Positions 51,542 through 59,879 of a stretch of 64,000 nucleotides of DNA are shown piece after piece; the stretch's first letter is position 1, and each line of letters starts with the position of its first letter. Origin of the DNA: JAAFGT01 sp041485165 (GTDB taxonomy: Bacteria; Acidobacteriota; Terriglobia; Acidiferrales; UBA7541); the NCBI GenBank assembly GCA_041485165.1, contig JBGPJC010000003.1:1-64000 (forward strand). Reading direction: 5' to 3'. The notes beneath the pieces were generated by a model. The model was not told where the DNA came from. It saw only the letters and a program-made list of their open reading frames with translations, and ran no database searches. Position numbers and translations under genes: made by a program.

Positions 51542-52207
51542 ATGCGGCGGACAACAACCGATTCGGAATCCGGGCTTTCCGGCTTCCCGAGCACAGAGAA
51601 AGGTACAAGGCTGGCGGCGTTGCTCCTGTTGGTGGCAGCAGTGTTGTTTTTGGTGCTGGTGGCCAACGCAAGCGCCCAGCAAACCCCTGCGAAGAAAACA
51701 GCGCAAACCAGGCGCCCCGAGCGGCGCATCGTGGTGAGCATTCCGGACCGCAAATTGGCCCTGCTCGAAGACGGCCGCGTGGTGAAGATCTATTCAGTGG
51801 CGGTAGGCGCTGCCGACACCCCTACACCTTCCGGCGAATTCCGCATCACCACCCGCTTGGAGAACCCCACGTGGTATTGGCCGCACATGGTCGTGCCGCC
51901 GGGCAAAGACAATCCGTTGGGCACGCGTTGGATGGGGCTGGGAAAGGCTGGCTTCGGTATCCACGGGACCAACGCACCTACTTCGATTGGGAAAGCTGCC
52001 TCCCACGGCTGCATCCGCATCGGGCGGCGCGACCTGGAAGAGCTCTTCGCCAAAATGCGCGTGGGCGACGTGGTCGAGTTCCACGGAGAGTCATCCGCCG
52101 AGCTGGCGCAGATCTTTGGCGGCGAATTGCAAGCTTCGGCAACGCGCGGTGACGCGCTGCAGGTCGCCGCGCTCACTTCGGTCTCCGCCGATCGCGCGCG
52201 GAACTGA
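51542..52207 (+). CDS. Exported L,D-transpeptidase (YkuD domain)
   Basis: 221 residues. An N-terminal membrane or signal segment (AALLLLVAAVLFLVLVANAS) precedes the YkuD domain: IVVSIPDRKLALLEDGR, then TPSGEFRITTRLENPTWYWP, and the active site FGIHGTNAPTSIG...ASHGCIRIGRRDLEELF with His and the nucleophilic Cys of SHGCIR. It makes 3-3 cross-links or attaches proteins to peptidoglycan in the periplasm. AGGAGG precedes the start. First gene of a three-gene operon with a small membrane protein and an SPFH protein. Confidence 0.94.
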   Translation: MRRTTTDSESGLSGFPSTEKGTRLAALLLLVAAVLFLVLVANASAQQTPAKKTAQTRRPERRIVVSIPDRKLALLEDGRVVKIYSVAVGAADTPTPSGEFRITTRLENPTWYWPHMVVPPGKDNPLGTRWMGLGKAGFGIHGTNAPTSIGKAASHGCIRIGRRDLEELFAKMRVGDVVEFHGESSAELAQIFGGELQASATRGDALQVAALTSVSADRARN

Positions 52208-52233
52208 ACGCGCCGGCCAAGAAGGAGAAGACC

Positions 52234-52434
52234 ATGGAAAACATTCTGGCAATCGCAGGACTGGCAAGCATCGCGGGGCTCTCGCTCCTCGCCGCGCTGT
52301 TCACCACCTGGCTCTTCCTCGAATCATTCTTCCTGGTCTGGGAGGGCTCCGGAGTTTGCCGCCCGGCCGCGCCGGCGCTGGTTCGGGAAACTTTTCACGC
52401 GAAAACTTCTCAGGCCGCAGGGCCTGAAATCTAA
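52234..52434 (+). CDS. Small membrane protein in transpeptidase/SPFH operon
   Basis: 66 residues with one strong membrane helix (about 3-33, ASIAGLSLLAALFTTWLFL) and a short polar tail. AAGGAGAAG precedes ATG. It sits 26 bases after the L,D-transpeptidase gene and 15 bases before the SPFH gene. The family is not recognised. Its position suggests a partner of the SPFH protein, as small membrane proteins often accompany stomatin-like proteins. Confidence 0.7.
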   Translation: MENILAIAGLASIAGLSLLAALFTTWLFLESFFLVWEGSGVCRPAAPALVRETFHAKTSQAAGPEI

Positions 52435-52449
52435 CTACAGGGAGAGAAC

Positions 52450-53763
52450 ATGCTTGCGCTCAAGTACGTGTTGTTGTTAGGCGGCTTCGGCCTGTTCATC
52501 GTGGCCGTGGCCATCGTGATGTTCGACATCTACCAGGAGGCCGAGCGCCGGCGTTTGTTGGCGCGCGGCGAGCTGACCGATCGACCGGCGCGGGTGATTC
52601 GCTGGCAACCTGCGGGGAAGCTGGCGCTGCTGGCATTGCTGCCGCTGGTCGCCAGCCAGGGCATCATCGTGGTACCCAGCGGGATGGCCGCGGTGCGGGT
52701 CAGCGAGTTCTCCGGGCCGCGTCCCGGAGCACTGTTTGCGGGCGCGCACCTGGTCTTCCCGCTGGTGGACAGCGTGGCGCTCTACGACGTGCGGGAAAAC
52801 ATGTTCAACACCCTGGCGTCTGAAGAGCAGGGCAAGAAAACCGAAGTGCTGAAAGTGCAGTCCAAGGAAGGCTTGATCATCGGCCTGGCCGTCGCCGTGC
52901 GCTACCGGCTGGACTCTCGCCGCCTCGACTACATTCACGGAAACCTTCCTCAGCCTATCGAGGAGCAGATCATCGCGCCGGTGGTCTCCAGCGCCTTCCG
53001 CCAGTTTGTTCCCAGTTACCTGGTGAGGGAAGTTTTCGCCAGCAAGCGTGAAGAGCTTCGCAAGCGCGCCTCCGACTTGATCGTCGCGCGGCTGGCCAGC
53101 GACGGCATCGAGGTGAAGGAAGTCATCCTGCGGGACACGCTTCTGCCGCCGGAGTACGCCAAGGGCCTCGAAAGCCTGTTGCTCAAGGAACAGGAGAGTG
53201 AGCGCCTGACGTTTGACATCGAGATCAAGCAGAAACAGGTGCGCACCGCGGAGCTCGAGGCCGAAGCGCTGAAGGTCCGCCAGATTAAAGCGGCGGAAGG
53301 CCAGGCGGCCACGCGCATTCTCCAGGCCAAGGGCGAATCGGAGGCCATGCAGTACACCCTGCCGCTCAAGCAGAAGCAGATCGAGCAGTCGCGGCTGGAG
53401 GCCGAAGCGCGCAAGGAGACCACGATAAAAAATGCTCAAGCCTCCGCCGAAGCCAAGGTAATTGACAGCCGGGCGGAACTCGAGCGGCTCAAGCTGCTGG
53501 CCGAGGCTGAGGGCAACCGCATCCGGGTCACCGCCTCCGCCGATGCCGAACGGATGAAAATGGAGGCGCTGGTCCTGAAGCAGAACCCGCTCCTCATCCA
53601 GAAAATCATCGCCGAGCGGCTCTCCGATAAACTCCAGATCATGATGGTGCCTTCGGATGGAAAATACTTCTTCGCGAACGATGTCCTACGGGGTATGGGC
53701 AGCGCCATGCGTCCGGAGGAAAGGGAAGACCCGCCCGCACCGCGCCAGAAAGACCGTCCCTAA
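52450..53763 (+). CDS. SPFH/band 7 (stomatin/prohibitin-like) membrane protein
   Basis: 437 residues. Two hydrophobic stretches at the N-terminus (YVLLLGGFGLFIVAVAIVMF and LALLALLPLVASQGIIVV) anchor it. The SPFH domain follows (GMAAVRVSEFSGPRPGALFA, RYRLDSRRLDYIHGNLP). Residues about 255-370 are an Ala/Glu-rich coiled coil with many Lys and Arg residues. It probably forms large ring assemblies in the membrane that organise proteases or envelope enzymes; the transpeptidase in the same operon hints at an envelope role. GGGAGAG precedes the ATG. Confidence 0.9.
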   Translation: MLALKYVLLLGGFGLFIVAVAIVMFDIYQEAERRRLLARGELTDRPARVIRWQPAGKLALLALLPLVASQGIIVVPSGMAAVRVSEFSGPRPGALFAGAHLVFPLVDSVALYDVRENMFNTLASEEQGKKTEVLKVQSKEGLIIGLAVAVRYRLDSRRLDYIHGNLPQPIEEQIIAPVVSSAFRQFVPSYLVREVFASKREELRKRASDLIVARLASDGIEVKEVILRDTLLPPEYAKGLESLLLKEQESERLTFDIEIKQKQVRTAELEAEALKVRQIKAAEGQAATRILQAKGESEAMQYTLPLKQKQIEQSRLEAEARKETTIKNAQASAEAKVIDSRAELERLKLLAEAEGNRIRVTASADAERMKMEALVLKQNPLLIQKIIAERLSDKLQIMMVPSDGKYFFANDVLRGMGSAMRPEEREDPPAPRQKDRP

Positions 53764-53778
53764 GTTTCTGCCGGCAGA

Positions 53779-53848
53779 CCGCCTCCGGGTGGCTCCGCTC
53801 CTCCGCCGCAGGCCCCATGCGGGCCTCATGGAACCACCCGGAAGGCGG
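53779..53848. repeat. Long nested hairpin element after the SPFH gene
   Basis: CCGCCTCCGGGTGGCTCC (53779-53796) pairs with GGAACCACCCGGAAGGCGG (53830-53848) apart from one bulge and one mismatch, and GGCCC-catgc-GGGCC forms an inner hairpin. No T-run follows. Likely a REP-like element, possibly serving as transcript end. Confidence 0.7.
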
Positions 53849-53881
53849 GAACACCGATGAGTGCTCTCCCGCCGGGGTAGT

Positions 53882-53909
53882 GGGCCAATCTCCGGATAAC
53901 GCGTTATAT
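53882..53909 (+). repeat. Boundary motif copy A
   Basis: GGGCCAATCTCCGGA followed seven bases later by GTTATAT. Related to the copies at 55474 and 59638 (GGGTCAATTTCGGAG or GGGTCAGTTTCGGAG followed by GCGTTATAC). Confidence 0.5.
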
Positions 53910-54217
53910 GTCCAGTTGAAAGTGATTCGCCAAAACTTCCCACAAGGGCGTTTATCAGGACTTGACCATCAGGAGTAGGATTGGCTTATAAACGAGATCA
54001 TCTGCGATCCTCAAGAACCGTTGGCCTTACTGCCGTGTTGCGTCTTGGCGAACCACGCGAGTAAGATGCATCGTGCTGATTGCGGATGACGACTCTGGGA
54101 TCTTTGACCGGGGCCGAGAATTCAAGCGAAGCCCAGCAGCTCTGACGTGACCCCCTTCAATGATTCCCGATGCCCGAATTATCTGCATATTCGGCGATCT
54201 CAACTTAGGAGACTACG

Positions 54218-54913
54218 ATGGCTAAGAACATTGTTTTAGTCCACGGTGGCTTTGTGGATGGCGCTGGCTGGGAGGGCGTCTACAAGATCCTGAAGAGGGA
54301 CGGCTACAATGTCAGCATCGTCCAGAATCCTACGATATCGCTGGACGACGACGTAGCAGTTACCAAACGAATTCTTGCAGCGCAGGACGGACCTGCAATT
54401 CTCGTCGGCCACTCCTATGGAGGGGCGGTGATCACTGAAGCCGGAAACGATTCAAAGGTTGCAGGGCTCGTGTACATCACCGCGTTCGCTCCGGACAAGG
54501 GCGAGTCCGTGGCCACGCTTATTAAGGATCCGCCGCCCGGCGCCGCCGTACCGCCGATACTGCCGCCGCAAGACGGCTATTTGTTCCTCGACAAGGCGAA
54601 GTTTCCCGCCTCTTTCGCGACCGATGTAGACGCAGAAAAAGCCGCGTTCATGGCCGACTCCCAAGTCCCGTGGGGCGTGGCGGCTCTTAGTGGCACTATT
54701 AGCGAACCGGCGTGGAGGGCCAAACCTAGCTGGTACCTGATCGCCACCGACGACAGGATGATCCCACCTGACGCCCAGCGTGCGATGTCCAAGCGGGCGG
54801 GCGCCACGGTCGTTGAGGTCAAGGGCAGCCACGCCATCTATGTATCGCAGCCTGGGGCCGTCGCAAAGCTTATCGAGGAGGCCGCCAGAGGCGCGAAGGC
54901 GACAGCGAAGTAA
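54218..54913 (+). CDS. Alpha/beta hydrolase (esterase-like)
   Basis: 231 residues without a signal peptide. The fold start is NIVLVHGGFVDGAGW. The nucleophile elbow is VGHSYGGAV (Ser about 69), the acid is in LIATDDRMIPPDAQR and the catalytic His is in VKGSHAIYVSQPG, so the triad is complete. This matches the plant-type methylesterase/EstC-like hydrolase group common in soil bacteria. TTAGGAG is seven bases before the ATG. Single gene bounded by repeats on both sides. Confidence 0.93.
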   Translation: MAKNIVLVHGGFVDGAGWEGVYKILKRDGYNVSIVQNPTISLDDDVAVTKRILAAQDGPAILVGHSYGGAVITEAGNDSKVAGLVYITAFAPDKGESVATLIKDPPPGAAVPPILPPQDGYLFLDKAKFPASFATDVDAEKAAFMADSQVPWGVAALSGTISEPAWRAKPSWYLIATDDRMIPPDAQRAMSKRAGATVVEVKGSHAIYVSQPGAVAKLIEEAARGAKATAK

Positions 54914-55066
54914 ATCCCCAGGGGGCTGGCCCGCCCTTCCTCAGTTTTTCTTGGGTGGGTTGCTCACATTTCTGATCACGTACAAACCTGGAGTCAGGAG
55001 CGTCTTATGCTCACGCCTTGTGCGCGAGGCGGTGTTTTGGCGCGCGTCCTTCGTAGTCGCGTGGTA

Positions 55067-55244
55067 GGCTAACTCCCGAGAAGTCGGCTTGTAGGAAGTG
55101 ATCTCCGCGCTTGGCATCGACTCTGGACGGATTACGGCGTAATCGGAAGTTATTCCGGGCCAGAAGTCCCGATCTGGGACGTCACCGTGGCTTCGATGAC
55201 CCTATTTCACTTTGACGTATAGTCGGCGAACCGAAAAGTGACCC
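55067..55244 (-). repeat. Boundary element F (two-ended)
   Basis: The left end is GGCTAACTCCCGAGAAGTCGG, matching the first 20 bases of element G at 60538 in 18 positions. The right end (55214-55244) reads, on the minus strand, GGGTCACTTTTCGGTTCGCC then GACTATACGTC, a relative of the D and G ends. Palindromes lie between. Confidence 0.5.
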
Positions 55245-55356
55245 ACTACCTGCCGAAGCTGCGCGTTCACCCTGCGAGGCATTGCGATTAATGTGTAAGC
55301 AGAGGAGAAGTACAGGGTGACGCAAAGGCTGCGCAGAGCCCTGCGCACGATCCTCC

Positions 55357-55501
55357 GCCCCCCGGGTCCGCAATCCGGCTGGAGGTACTCAGGAGCCCTA
55401 AGGGACCGGGAAGAATGGAAAGTACAAGACTGTTTCGCGGCCTGCTTTTCGGGGAATTCTGCCGAAGGGTACCGGGTCAATTTCGGAGCAGCGCGTTATA
55501 C
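55357..55501 (+). repeat. Boundary element B
   Basis: GCCCCCCGGGTCCGC (55357-55371, identical at 59612-59626) is followed by GGGTCAATTTCGGAG (55474-55488) and GTTATAC (55495-55501). In element C the same three blocks occur in the same order but closer together. Confidence 0.6.
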
Positions 55502-55747
55502 GGCCGAGGGGATTGCTTCCGGGTGCGCCGTCATCTGCCCGCAGTCAGTGGCAAGCACCTTCCAACTTCTCACGAAGGGAGTTCACTTCTCAGAGAGCGT
55601 CGAGCCGCGGTCGCAACCAGAGCATTCAACCCACCAGGAGAGGGCTATGGGTATGGAGAGGATTGCGAGTTGCTTAATGCACCCCTCTGGTACTAGAATC
55701 GCCCGCACCAATTAGGCCCACAATCTGGTTCTCAATCAGGAGGGGAC

Positions 55748-56212
55748 ATGAAGGCAAGAACGATCGTGCTGACTCTGGCTCTGTGCTTTGTTGGAGTCGC
55801 AGTGTGCTTCGCTGCCGACGCACAGATGGGCACCTGGAAGGTGAACGAGACCAAGTCCAAGTTCAGCTCCGGGGCGCCGAAAAACACCACGGTTGTCTAC
55901 GCGGCCGCGGGCGACAACGTGAAAGTCACGGTGGATGGCATCGACGGCGACGGTAAACCGATACACCACGAGTGGACGGGCAAGTACGATGGCAAAGACT
56001 ATCCGGTGACCGGCGATCCGAACTCAGACGCGCGGTCGACCACGAAGGTCAACGACCGTACGTTGACGTGGGCCGCCAAGAAGAACGGCAAGGTCTTTCT
56101 TACCGGTCGCATTGTCTTGGCGGCTGACGGTAAAAGCCGTACGGTCACCGCGAGCGGAACCGATCCGAAGGGCAATAAGGTCAGCTGGACCGCGGTGTAC
56201 GACAAGCAGTAG
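55748..56212 (+). CDS. Exported hypothetical protein (small beta-rich)
   Basis: 154 residues. The signal peptide ends near AVCFAADA. The mature part has MGTWKVNETKSKFSSGAP, typical of a widespread family of periplasmic proteins in Acidobacteriota, and repeating beta-strand patterns (VKVTVDGIDGDGKPIHHEW, TLTWAAKKNGKVFLTGRI) like a small lipocalin-type barrel. No catalytic residues can be named. AGGAGGGG precedes the ATG. Isolated gene in the repeat-rich region. Confidence 0.8.
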   Translation: MKARTIVLTLALCFVGVAVCFAADAQMGTWKVNETKSKFSSGAPKNTTVVYAAAGDNVKVTVDGIDGDGKPIHHEWTGKYDGKDYPVTGDPNSDARSTTKVNDRTLTWAAKKNGKVFLTGRIVLAADGKSRTVTASGTDPKGNKVSWTAVYDKQ

Positions 56213-56610
56213 TGGGAACTCCCTGTGCTGCGTTGACGTCAAGACGAAGTTCTGGACGAATCGTCGGCTATTCGGGAATTATCGCCGGACCTGATTGGGC
56301 CGGCGGTCACATGGGCGTATAGATGCTGCACGAATATTTGGCCCATCCCTCCTGAAGGATCTGTCTGGGAGTGAATCGGGGAAGGGAATTCGGGCGTGGC
56401 CGAGTGTTGGCGTCGCCAGTGGTCAGTTGTCATGCAGAGCCGCCGCAGGCGACCGCGTCGCGATCGCGCGCCGCGTGAATCTCAGCCTGGCGGCTATTCT
56501 TCACCAAGTAAGCCGTTTAGTGCTCCCCGTTGTCAAGACAGAATTTAATGATGTTTAAGAGTAAGTCTTTTTGCCGTTGACGTTTCGTCGCGCGATTTTT
56601 TAATTTCACT
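56213..56610. other. Spacer with possible insertion-sequence end
   Basis: About 400 bases without a gene. Near 56530-56545 the phrase TTGTCAAGACAG (minus: CTGTCTTGACAA) resembles the end of an IS3-type element and lies beyond the transposase remnant's stop codon. This identification is tentative. Confidence 0.4.
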
Positions 56611-56681
56611 TTATGCCGCTTCATAAACTTCCAGCGGCGTTTTGTAATCCAGCGACTGATGTTGCCGCTTCGTGGCGTGGT
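56611..56681 (-). pseudogene. IS3-family transposase remnant (C-terminal end only)
   Basis: Reading the minus strand gives DHATKRQ, HQSLDYKTPLEVYEAA and a stop. The motif HQSLDYKTPLEVY is the conserved C-terminal tail of IS3/IS150-type transposases (integrase core). Everything upstream is missing: the frame runs into the 3' end of the aldo/keto reductase gene at 56681. It is a scar of an insertion sequence and a likely recombination point. Confidence 0.8.
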
Positions 56682-57658
56682 CAGCGGTCGATGACGGCCA
56701 TATTCCCTTCGTCGTGGCGCTCGCCGGCGGCCGGCGTGAGGTTGTTCAGCCGTTCGATCTGCTCGGCGCTCAGCTCGATGCGGTCGGCGGCTGTGTTCTC
56801 CTCGACGCGGGCGACCCGCTTGGTGCCGGGAATCGGAGCGATGTCGTCGCCCTGCGCGAGCAGCCAGGCCAGGGCGATCTGTGCCAGTGTTGCACCCGCC
56901 TCGGCGGCAACGGCCTCGACCTCGTCGACGATGCGCAGGTTGCGCTGGAAGTTCTCTCCGGTGAAGCGCGGGTTGGTCTTGCGCCAGTCGTCGGCGGCAA
57001 GCTCGTCGGGCGAGCGGAGCTTGCCGGTGAGGAAGCCGTGGCCGAGCGGCGAGTAGGGAACGAAGCCGATGCCCAGCTCGCGCAGCAGCGGCAGCAGTTC
57101 GGGCTCTGGGTCACGGGTCCACAGGGAGTACTCCGTCTGGAGCGCGGCGACCGGGTGCACGGCATGGGCGCGGCGGATCGTAGCGGGGCCGGCCTCGGAG
57201 AGGCCGATGTGGCGGATCTTGCCCTCGGCGACCAGCTCGGCCAGAGCGCCGACGGTCTCCTCGATGGGGGTCTTCGGGTCGACCCGGTGCTGGTAGTACA
57301 GGTCGATGTGGTCGGTGCTGAGCCGCTTCAAGGAGCCCTCGACCGCGGCGCGGATGTTCGCCGGGCTGCTGTCGAGGACGCCGGGGCCGCCACCGGAGTG
57401 CGAGACTAGGCCGAACTTCGTCGCCAACACCACCTGGTCGCGGCGACCCTTGATGGCCTGGCCGACCAGTTCCTCGTTGGTGTAGGGGCCGTAGATCTCG
57501 GCGGTGTCGAGGTGCGTGACGCCCAGGTCCAGCGCCCGGTGGATGGCGCGAATCGACTCGGCGTCGCTGCCTGCCCCGATGTTGTAGTAGCCGGACATCG
57601 ACATGGCGCCGAGTCCTATGCGGGAGACGTCGAGTCCTCCGATCGAGATGTGCTTCAT
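56681..57658 (-). CDS. Aldo/keto reductase
   Basis: 325 residues of an NADPH-dependent TIM-barrel reductase. The catalytic tetrad is visible: HLDTAEIYGPY (Asp, Tyr), VVLATKFG (Lys) and DLYYQHRVD (His). FVPYSPLGHGFLTGKLRS is typical of the AKR11/13-like group. ATG 57658 is preceded by AAAGGAG. Its very high GC content and protein style recall Actinobacteria, suggesting transfer (impression only). The stop touches the IS remnant. Confidence 0.95.
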   Translation of the reverse strand: MKHISIGGLDVSRIGLGAMSMSGYYNIGAGSDAESIRAIHRALDLGVTHLDTAEIYGPYTNEELVGQAIKGRRDQVVLATKFGLVSHSGGGPGVLDSSPANIRAAVEGSLKRLSTDHIDLYYQHRVDPKTPIEETVGALAELVAEGKIRHIGLSEAGPATIRRAHAVHPVAALQTEYSLWTRDPEPELLPLLRELGIGFVPYSPLGHGFLTGKLRSPDELAADDWRKTNPRFTGENFQRNLRIVDEVEAVAAEAGATLAQIALAWLLAQGDDIAPIPGTKRVARVEENTAADRIELSAEQIERLNNLTPAAGERHDEGNMAVIDR

Positions 57659-57788
57659 GGCAATATGTCTCCTTTCTTTGAATGATTGCGGCCGCGGCTT
57701 CACCAGCTAGGCGGTCTCATCGACATCGGCGTGAACCGCCTATCCGCCCGAGCATGCATGGCACACCCCCATCGACTCGCGATTCGCG

Positions 57789-58739
57789 TTATCCCTTTAA
57801 GCGGGGTCGCGGATGCTGCATGAAGAACTCCCACATCACGCTGGTGGCGTTGATTTCACGCGTCGTGCGGCCAACCAACCATTCCGGCAAGGGCTTGCCG
57901 CCCGGCCAGGTATGGCCACCGCCCTCGACTGAATAGAGAATCACGTCCGCATTCTCAGCGCAGTTCGCATAGGCGAGACGGCGAACGCTCGCAGTGATTC
58001 GAGTGTCGCTGGGGTCTCCCTTACATTGGTTTCGTCGCTCGACACGGGCCGTCCAATCCTGAATATCCGGAAACAGTCCGGGGGAGATCGGCGATGACCC
58101 GCCGTTGTAGGGGGCAAGTGGGTCGGCCGTGCCATGAAACGCCACCGTCGCCACCGGCCTGGAATCCCCACACCGATCCACGGGCAAAAACGCTTGTGCA
58201 GCCGCCACGGCGCCGACCGCCGCGATGCGGTCGGACAGTCTGCACGACAACGCGAACGCCATGCCCCCACCATTCGACAGTCCGTCCGCATAGATACGCG
58301 TTGGATCGATGTTGTACTCAGCTTGCAGCTCGTCGATCAAATCGGAAATAAAGCTGACGTCCCGTCCCAGACTGCGTGGCCCCATGTGCCAGGCTTGTGG
58401 ACCTGGGCGGAATCCACCCCAAAAGGCGCCGCTTCCAGCCGGGTAAACGACAAGGAAGCCGTGCTCATCGGCCACCTCGTTCCAACGGCTTATGTGCATT
58501 TCAACCGCAGGCCATGTCCCCCTGCCGTGCATGCTGATGACCAATGGCGTTGGCTTCGACCGATCGTAGGTTTTTGGCACGTACAGCAGGTATCGGCGCG
58601 TCACACCCGACGAGATAATGGTTCCATTGGTCTTATCCTCGATGGAAGTCCACGCCAAAACCATCACTAAGAGCGCCACCGGAAGGCCGATGACGATCGT
58701 CAGTACACCGAGGATGATCTTTTTCCTTTTACTTTTCAT
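57789..58739 (-). CDS. PHB depolymerase/LpqC-family esterase, membrane-anchored
   Basis: 316 residues. An N-terminal anchor (IILGVLTIVIGLPVALLVMV) follows KSKRKK. The catalytic domain has PLVISMHGRGTWPA, the nucleophile in ADGLSNGGGMAFAL, the Asp region FHGTADPLAPYNGG and the His in VEGGGHTWPGG. This is the alpha/beta hydrolase group that includes polyhydroxybutyrate depolymerases and feruloyl esterases. It acts outside the cytoplasm. ATG 58739 is used; an upstream ATG would add 14 residues. The spacer to the aldo/keto reductase contains an inverted repeat (AGGCGGT...ACCGCCT). Confidence 0.88.
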   Translation of the reverse strand: MKSKRKKIILGVLTIVIGLPVALLVMVLAWTSIEDKTNGTIISSGVTRRYLLYVPKTYDRSKPTPLVISMHGRGTWPAVEMHISRWNEVADEHGFLVVYPAGSGAFWGGFRPGPQAWHMGPRSLGRDVSFISDLIDELQAEYNIDPTRIYADGLSNGGGMAFALSCRLSDRIAAVGAVAAAQAFLPVDRCGDSRPVATVAFHGTADPLAPYNGGSSPISPGLFPDIQDWTARVERRNQCKGDPSDTRITASVRRLAYANCAENADVILYSVEGGGHTWPGGKPLPEWLVGRTTREINATSVMWEFFMQHPRPRLKG

Positions 58740-58976
58740 GTCTGGACTGGAATTTCCGATTTCAGTTTTGCGGTTGTACACTGGGCGCCTTCTTTATCAA
58801 GGCCAGGTCGCAATGGCGGCGCTTGAGGGTCCCCTTCCGCTTCGCGTGGCGTAGTCATTGTAGCTCGATTCCTCATGGTTTCAAGCCGCCCCCTGCCCAG
58901 GGAAATATTATCTTGAACATATTTTCGCGCGGTGCTCTGATGCGTTGACGTTGGAAGGCAAGAATTCGGGAGGACG

Positions 58977-59543
58977 ATGATGAGCGATAGAATTAATTTG
59001 GCAGCGCTGACCAATGGCCCCACGCGTCGGCAAGCGATCGTCGGAGTGGCCATGGCATGCGGTGGTTTGGCCCTGGGCTCAACTGCGGCTTGGGCGGGAG
59101 CCGAGGAGGAGATTTCTCATACGGCGGAATCCATTCACCAAGAAACTGTTTTCAAAGCGAGCCGGAAGCGGGTTTACGAAGCACTCACCGACACCAAACA
59201 GTTCGACAAGGTCATCGAGCTCAGTGGAGTCATGAAGTCCATGCCCCCGGGAGGCAAGCCCACGGAGATCAGTAGGGAAGTGGGAGGCGCGTTCGCACTC
59301 TTCGGCGGGTATGTCACGGGACGACACATCGAACTCGTGCCGAACGAACGCATCGTCCAAGCCTGGCGAGCGGGCAGCTGGGATCGCGGCGTCTACTCGA
59401 TTGCGAAGTTCGAGCTCGTGGAGCAGGGCTCCGGCACCAAGATCGTCTTTGACCATACCGGCTTTCCCAAGGGCGCGGGGGAACACCTGGCGGCGGGATG
59501 GAAAGCCCACTATTGGGAGCCGCTCGGGAAATTCCTGTCTTAG
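58977..59543 (+). CDS. Tat-exported SRPBCC (START-like) protein
   Basis: 188 residues. RRQAIVGVAMACGGLALGS is a twin-arginine signal; cleavage is likely after AAWA. The mature domain, HQETVFKASRKRVYEALTD through FDHTGFPKGAGEHLAAGW, is an AHSA1-type SRPBCC fold with a hydrophobic ligand cavity. Tat export of such a domain is unusual. GGGAGG precedes the tandem ATG start codons. Ligand unknown. Single gene in the repeat region. Confidence 0.88.
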   Translation: MMSDRINLAALTNGPTRRQAIVGVAMACGGLALGSTAAWAGAEEEISHTAESIHQETVFKASRKRVYEALTDTKQFDKVIELSGVMKSMPPGGKPTEISREVGGAFALFGGYVTGRHIELVPNERIVQAWRAGSWDRGVYSIAKFELVEQGSGTKIVFDHTGFPKGAGEHLAAGWKAHYWEPLGKFLS

Positions 59544-59879
59544 GCGCCACGCGCGAGGATCGTTTTGTAACGCCCCGCGCGTCCGGCATGGAGGGGAGCG
59601 CGAGGAATTGCGCCCCCCGGGTCCGCCATAGGGAACTGGGTCAGTTTCGGAGTGATGCGTTATACAGACAAGTGCATTATTTCCGAGTACGCCGTCACTC
59701 GGGCCTCGCTAGAGGTAATCGAGCATATAATCCAATGTTTTGATAGGCCCGGAACCAACTGGACTTCTGAAGAGCCGTCGATTACGCTTCCGGTATGACT
59801 TCAGATCAAGGCTGTCGGCATAAGATCGCTGCGCCATTTGGCGGTAAATCGGCAAAGCTGACGCCGGTTCCTAGCTCGT
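59544..59879. other. Spacer with boundary element C
   Basis: About 335 bases; no gene. The repeat element C lies at 59612-59665. No clear promoter for the following gene is seen. Confidence 0.55.
59612..59665 (+). repeat. Boundary element C
   Basis: GCCCCCCGGGTCCGC, GGGTCAGTTTCGGAG and GTTATAC in 54 bases. Same blocks, same order as element B and, for the last two, as copy A. Confidence 0.65.

Larger units (their letters stand above)
53764..54217. other. Non-coding spacer after the SPFH operon
   Basis: About 450 bases. Its left part has the long hairpin at 53779-53848, followed by the first boundary motif at 53882-53909. The rest contains no recognisable gene. TTAGGAG lies just before the hydrolase ATG. 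From here on, spacers are longer and genes single. Confidence 0.6.
54914..55747. other. Long repeat-bearing spacer
   Basis: 834 bases with no credible gene. It carries two elements of the boundary family (55067-55244 and 55357-55501) in opposite orientation, and small palindromes such as GATTAC-ggc-GTAATC near 55131 and CGGAA-gtta-TTCCG near 55146. The right end has AGGAGGGG upstream of the next gene. Confidence 0.6.

Noticed and set aside
55317..55715. Possible small gene between the hydrolase and the exported protein
   Set aside because: Several overlapping frames of similar length, repeat elements inside and no ribosome binding site; better read as repeat-bearing spacer.
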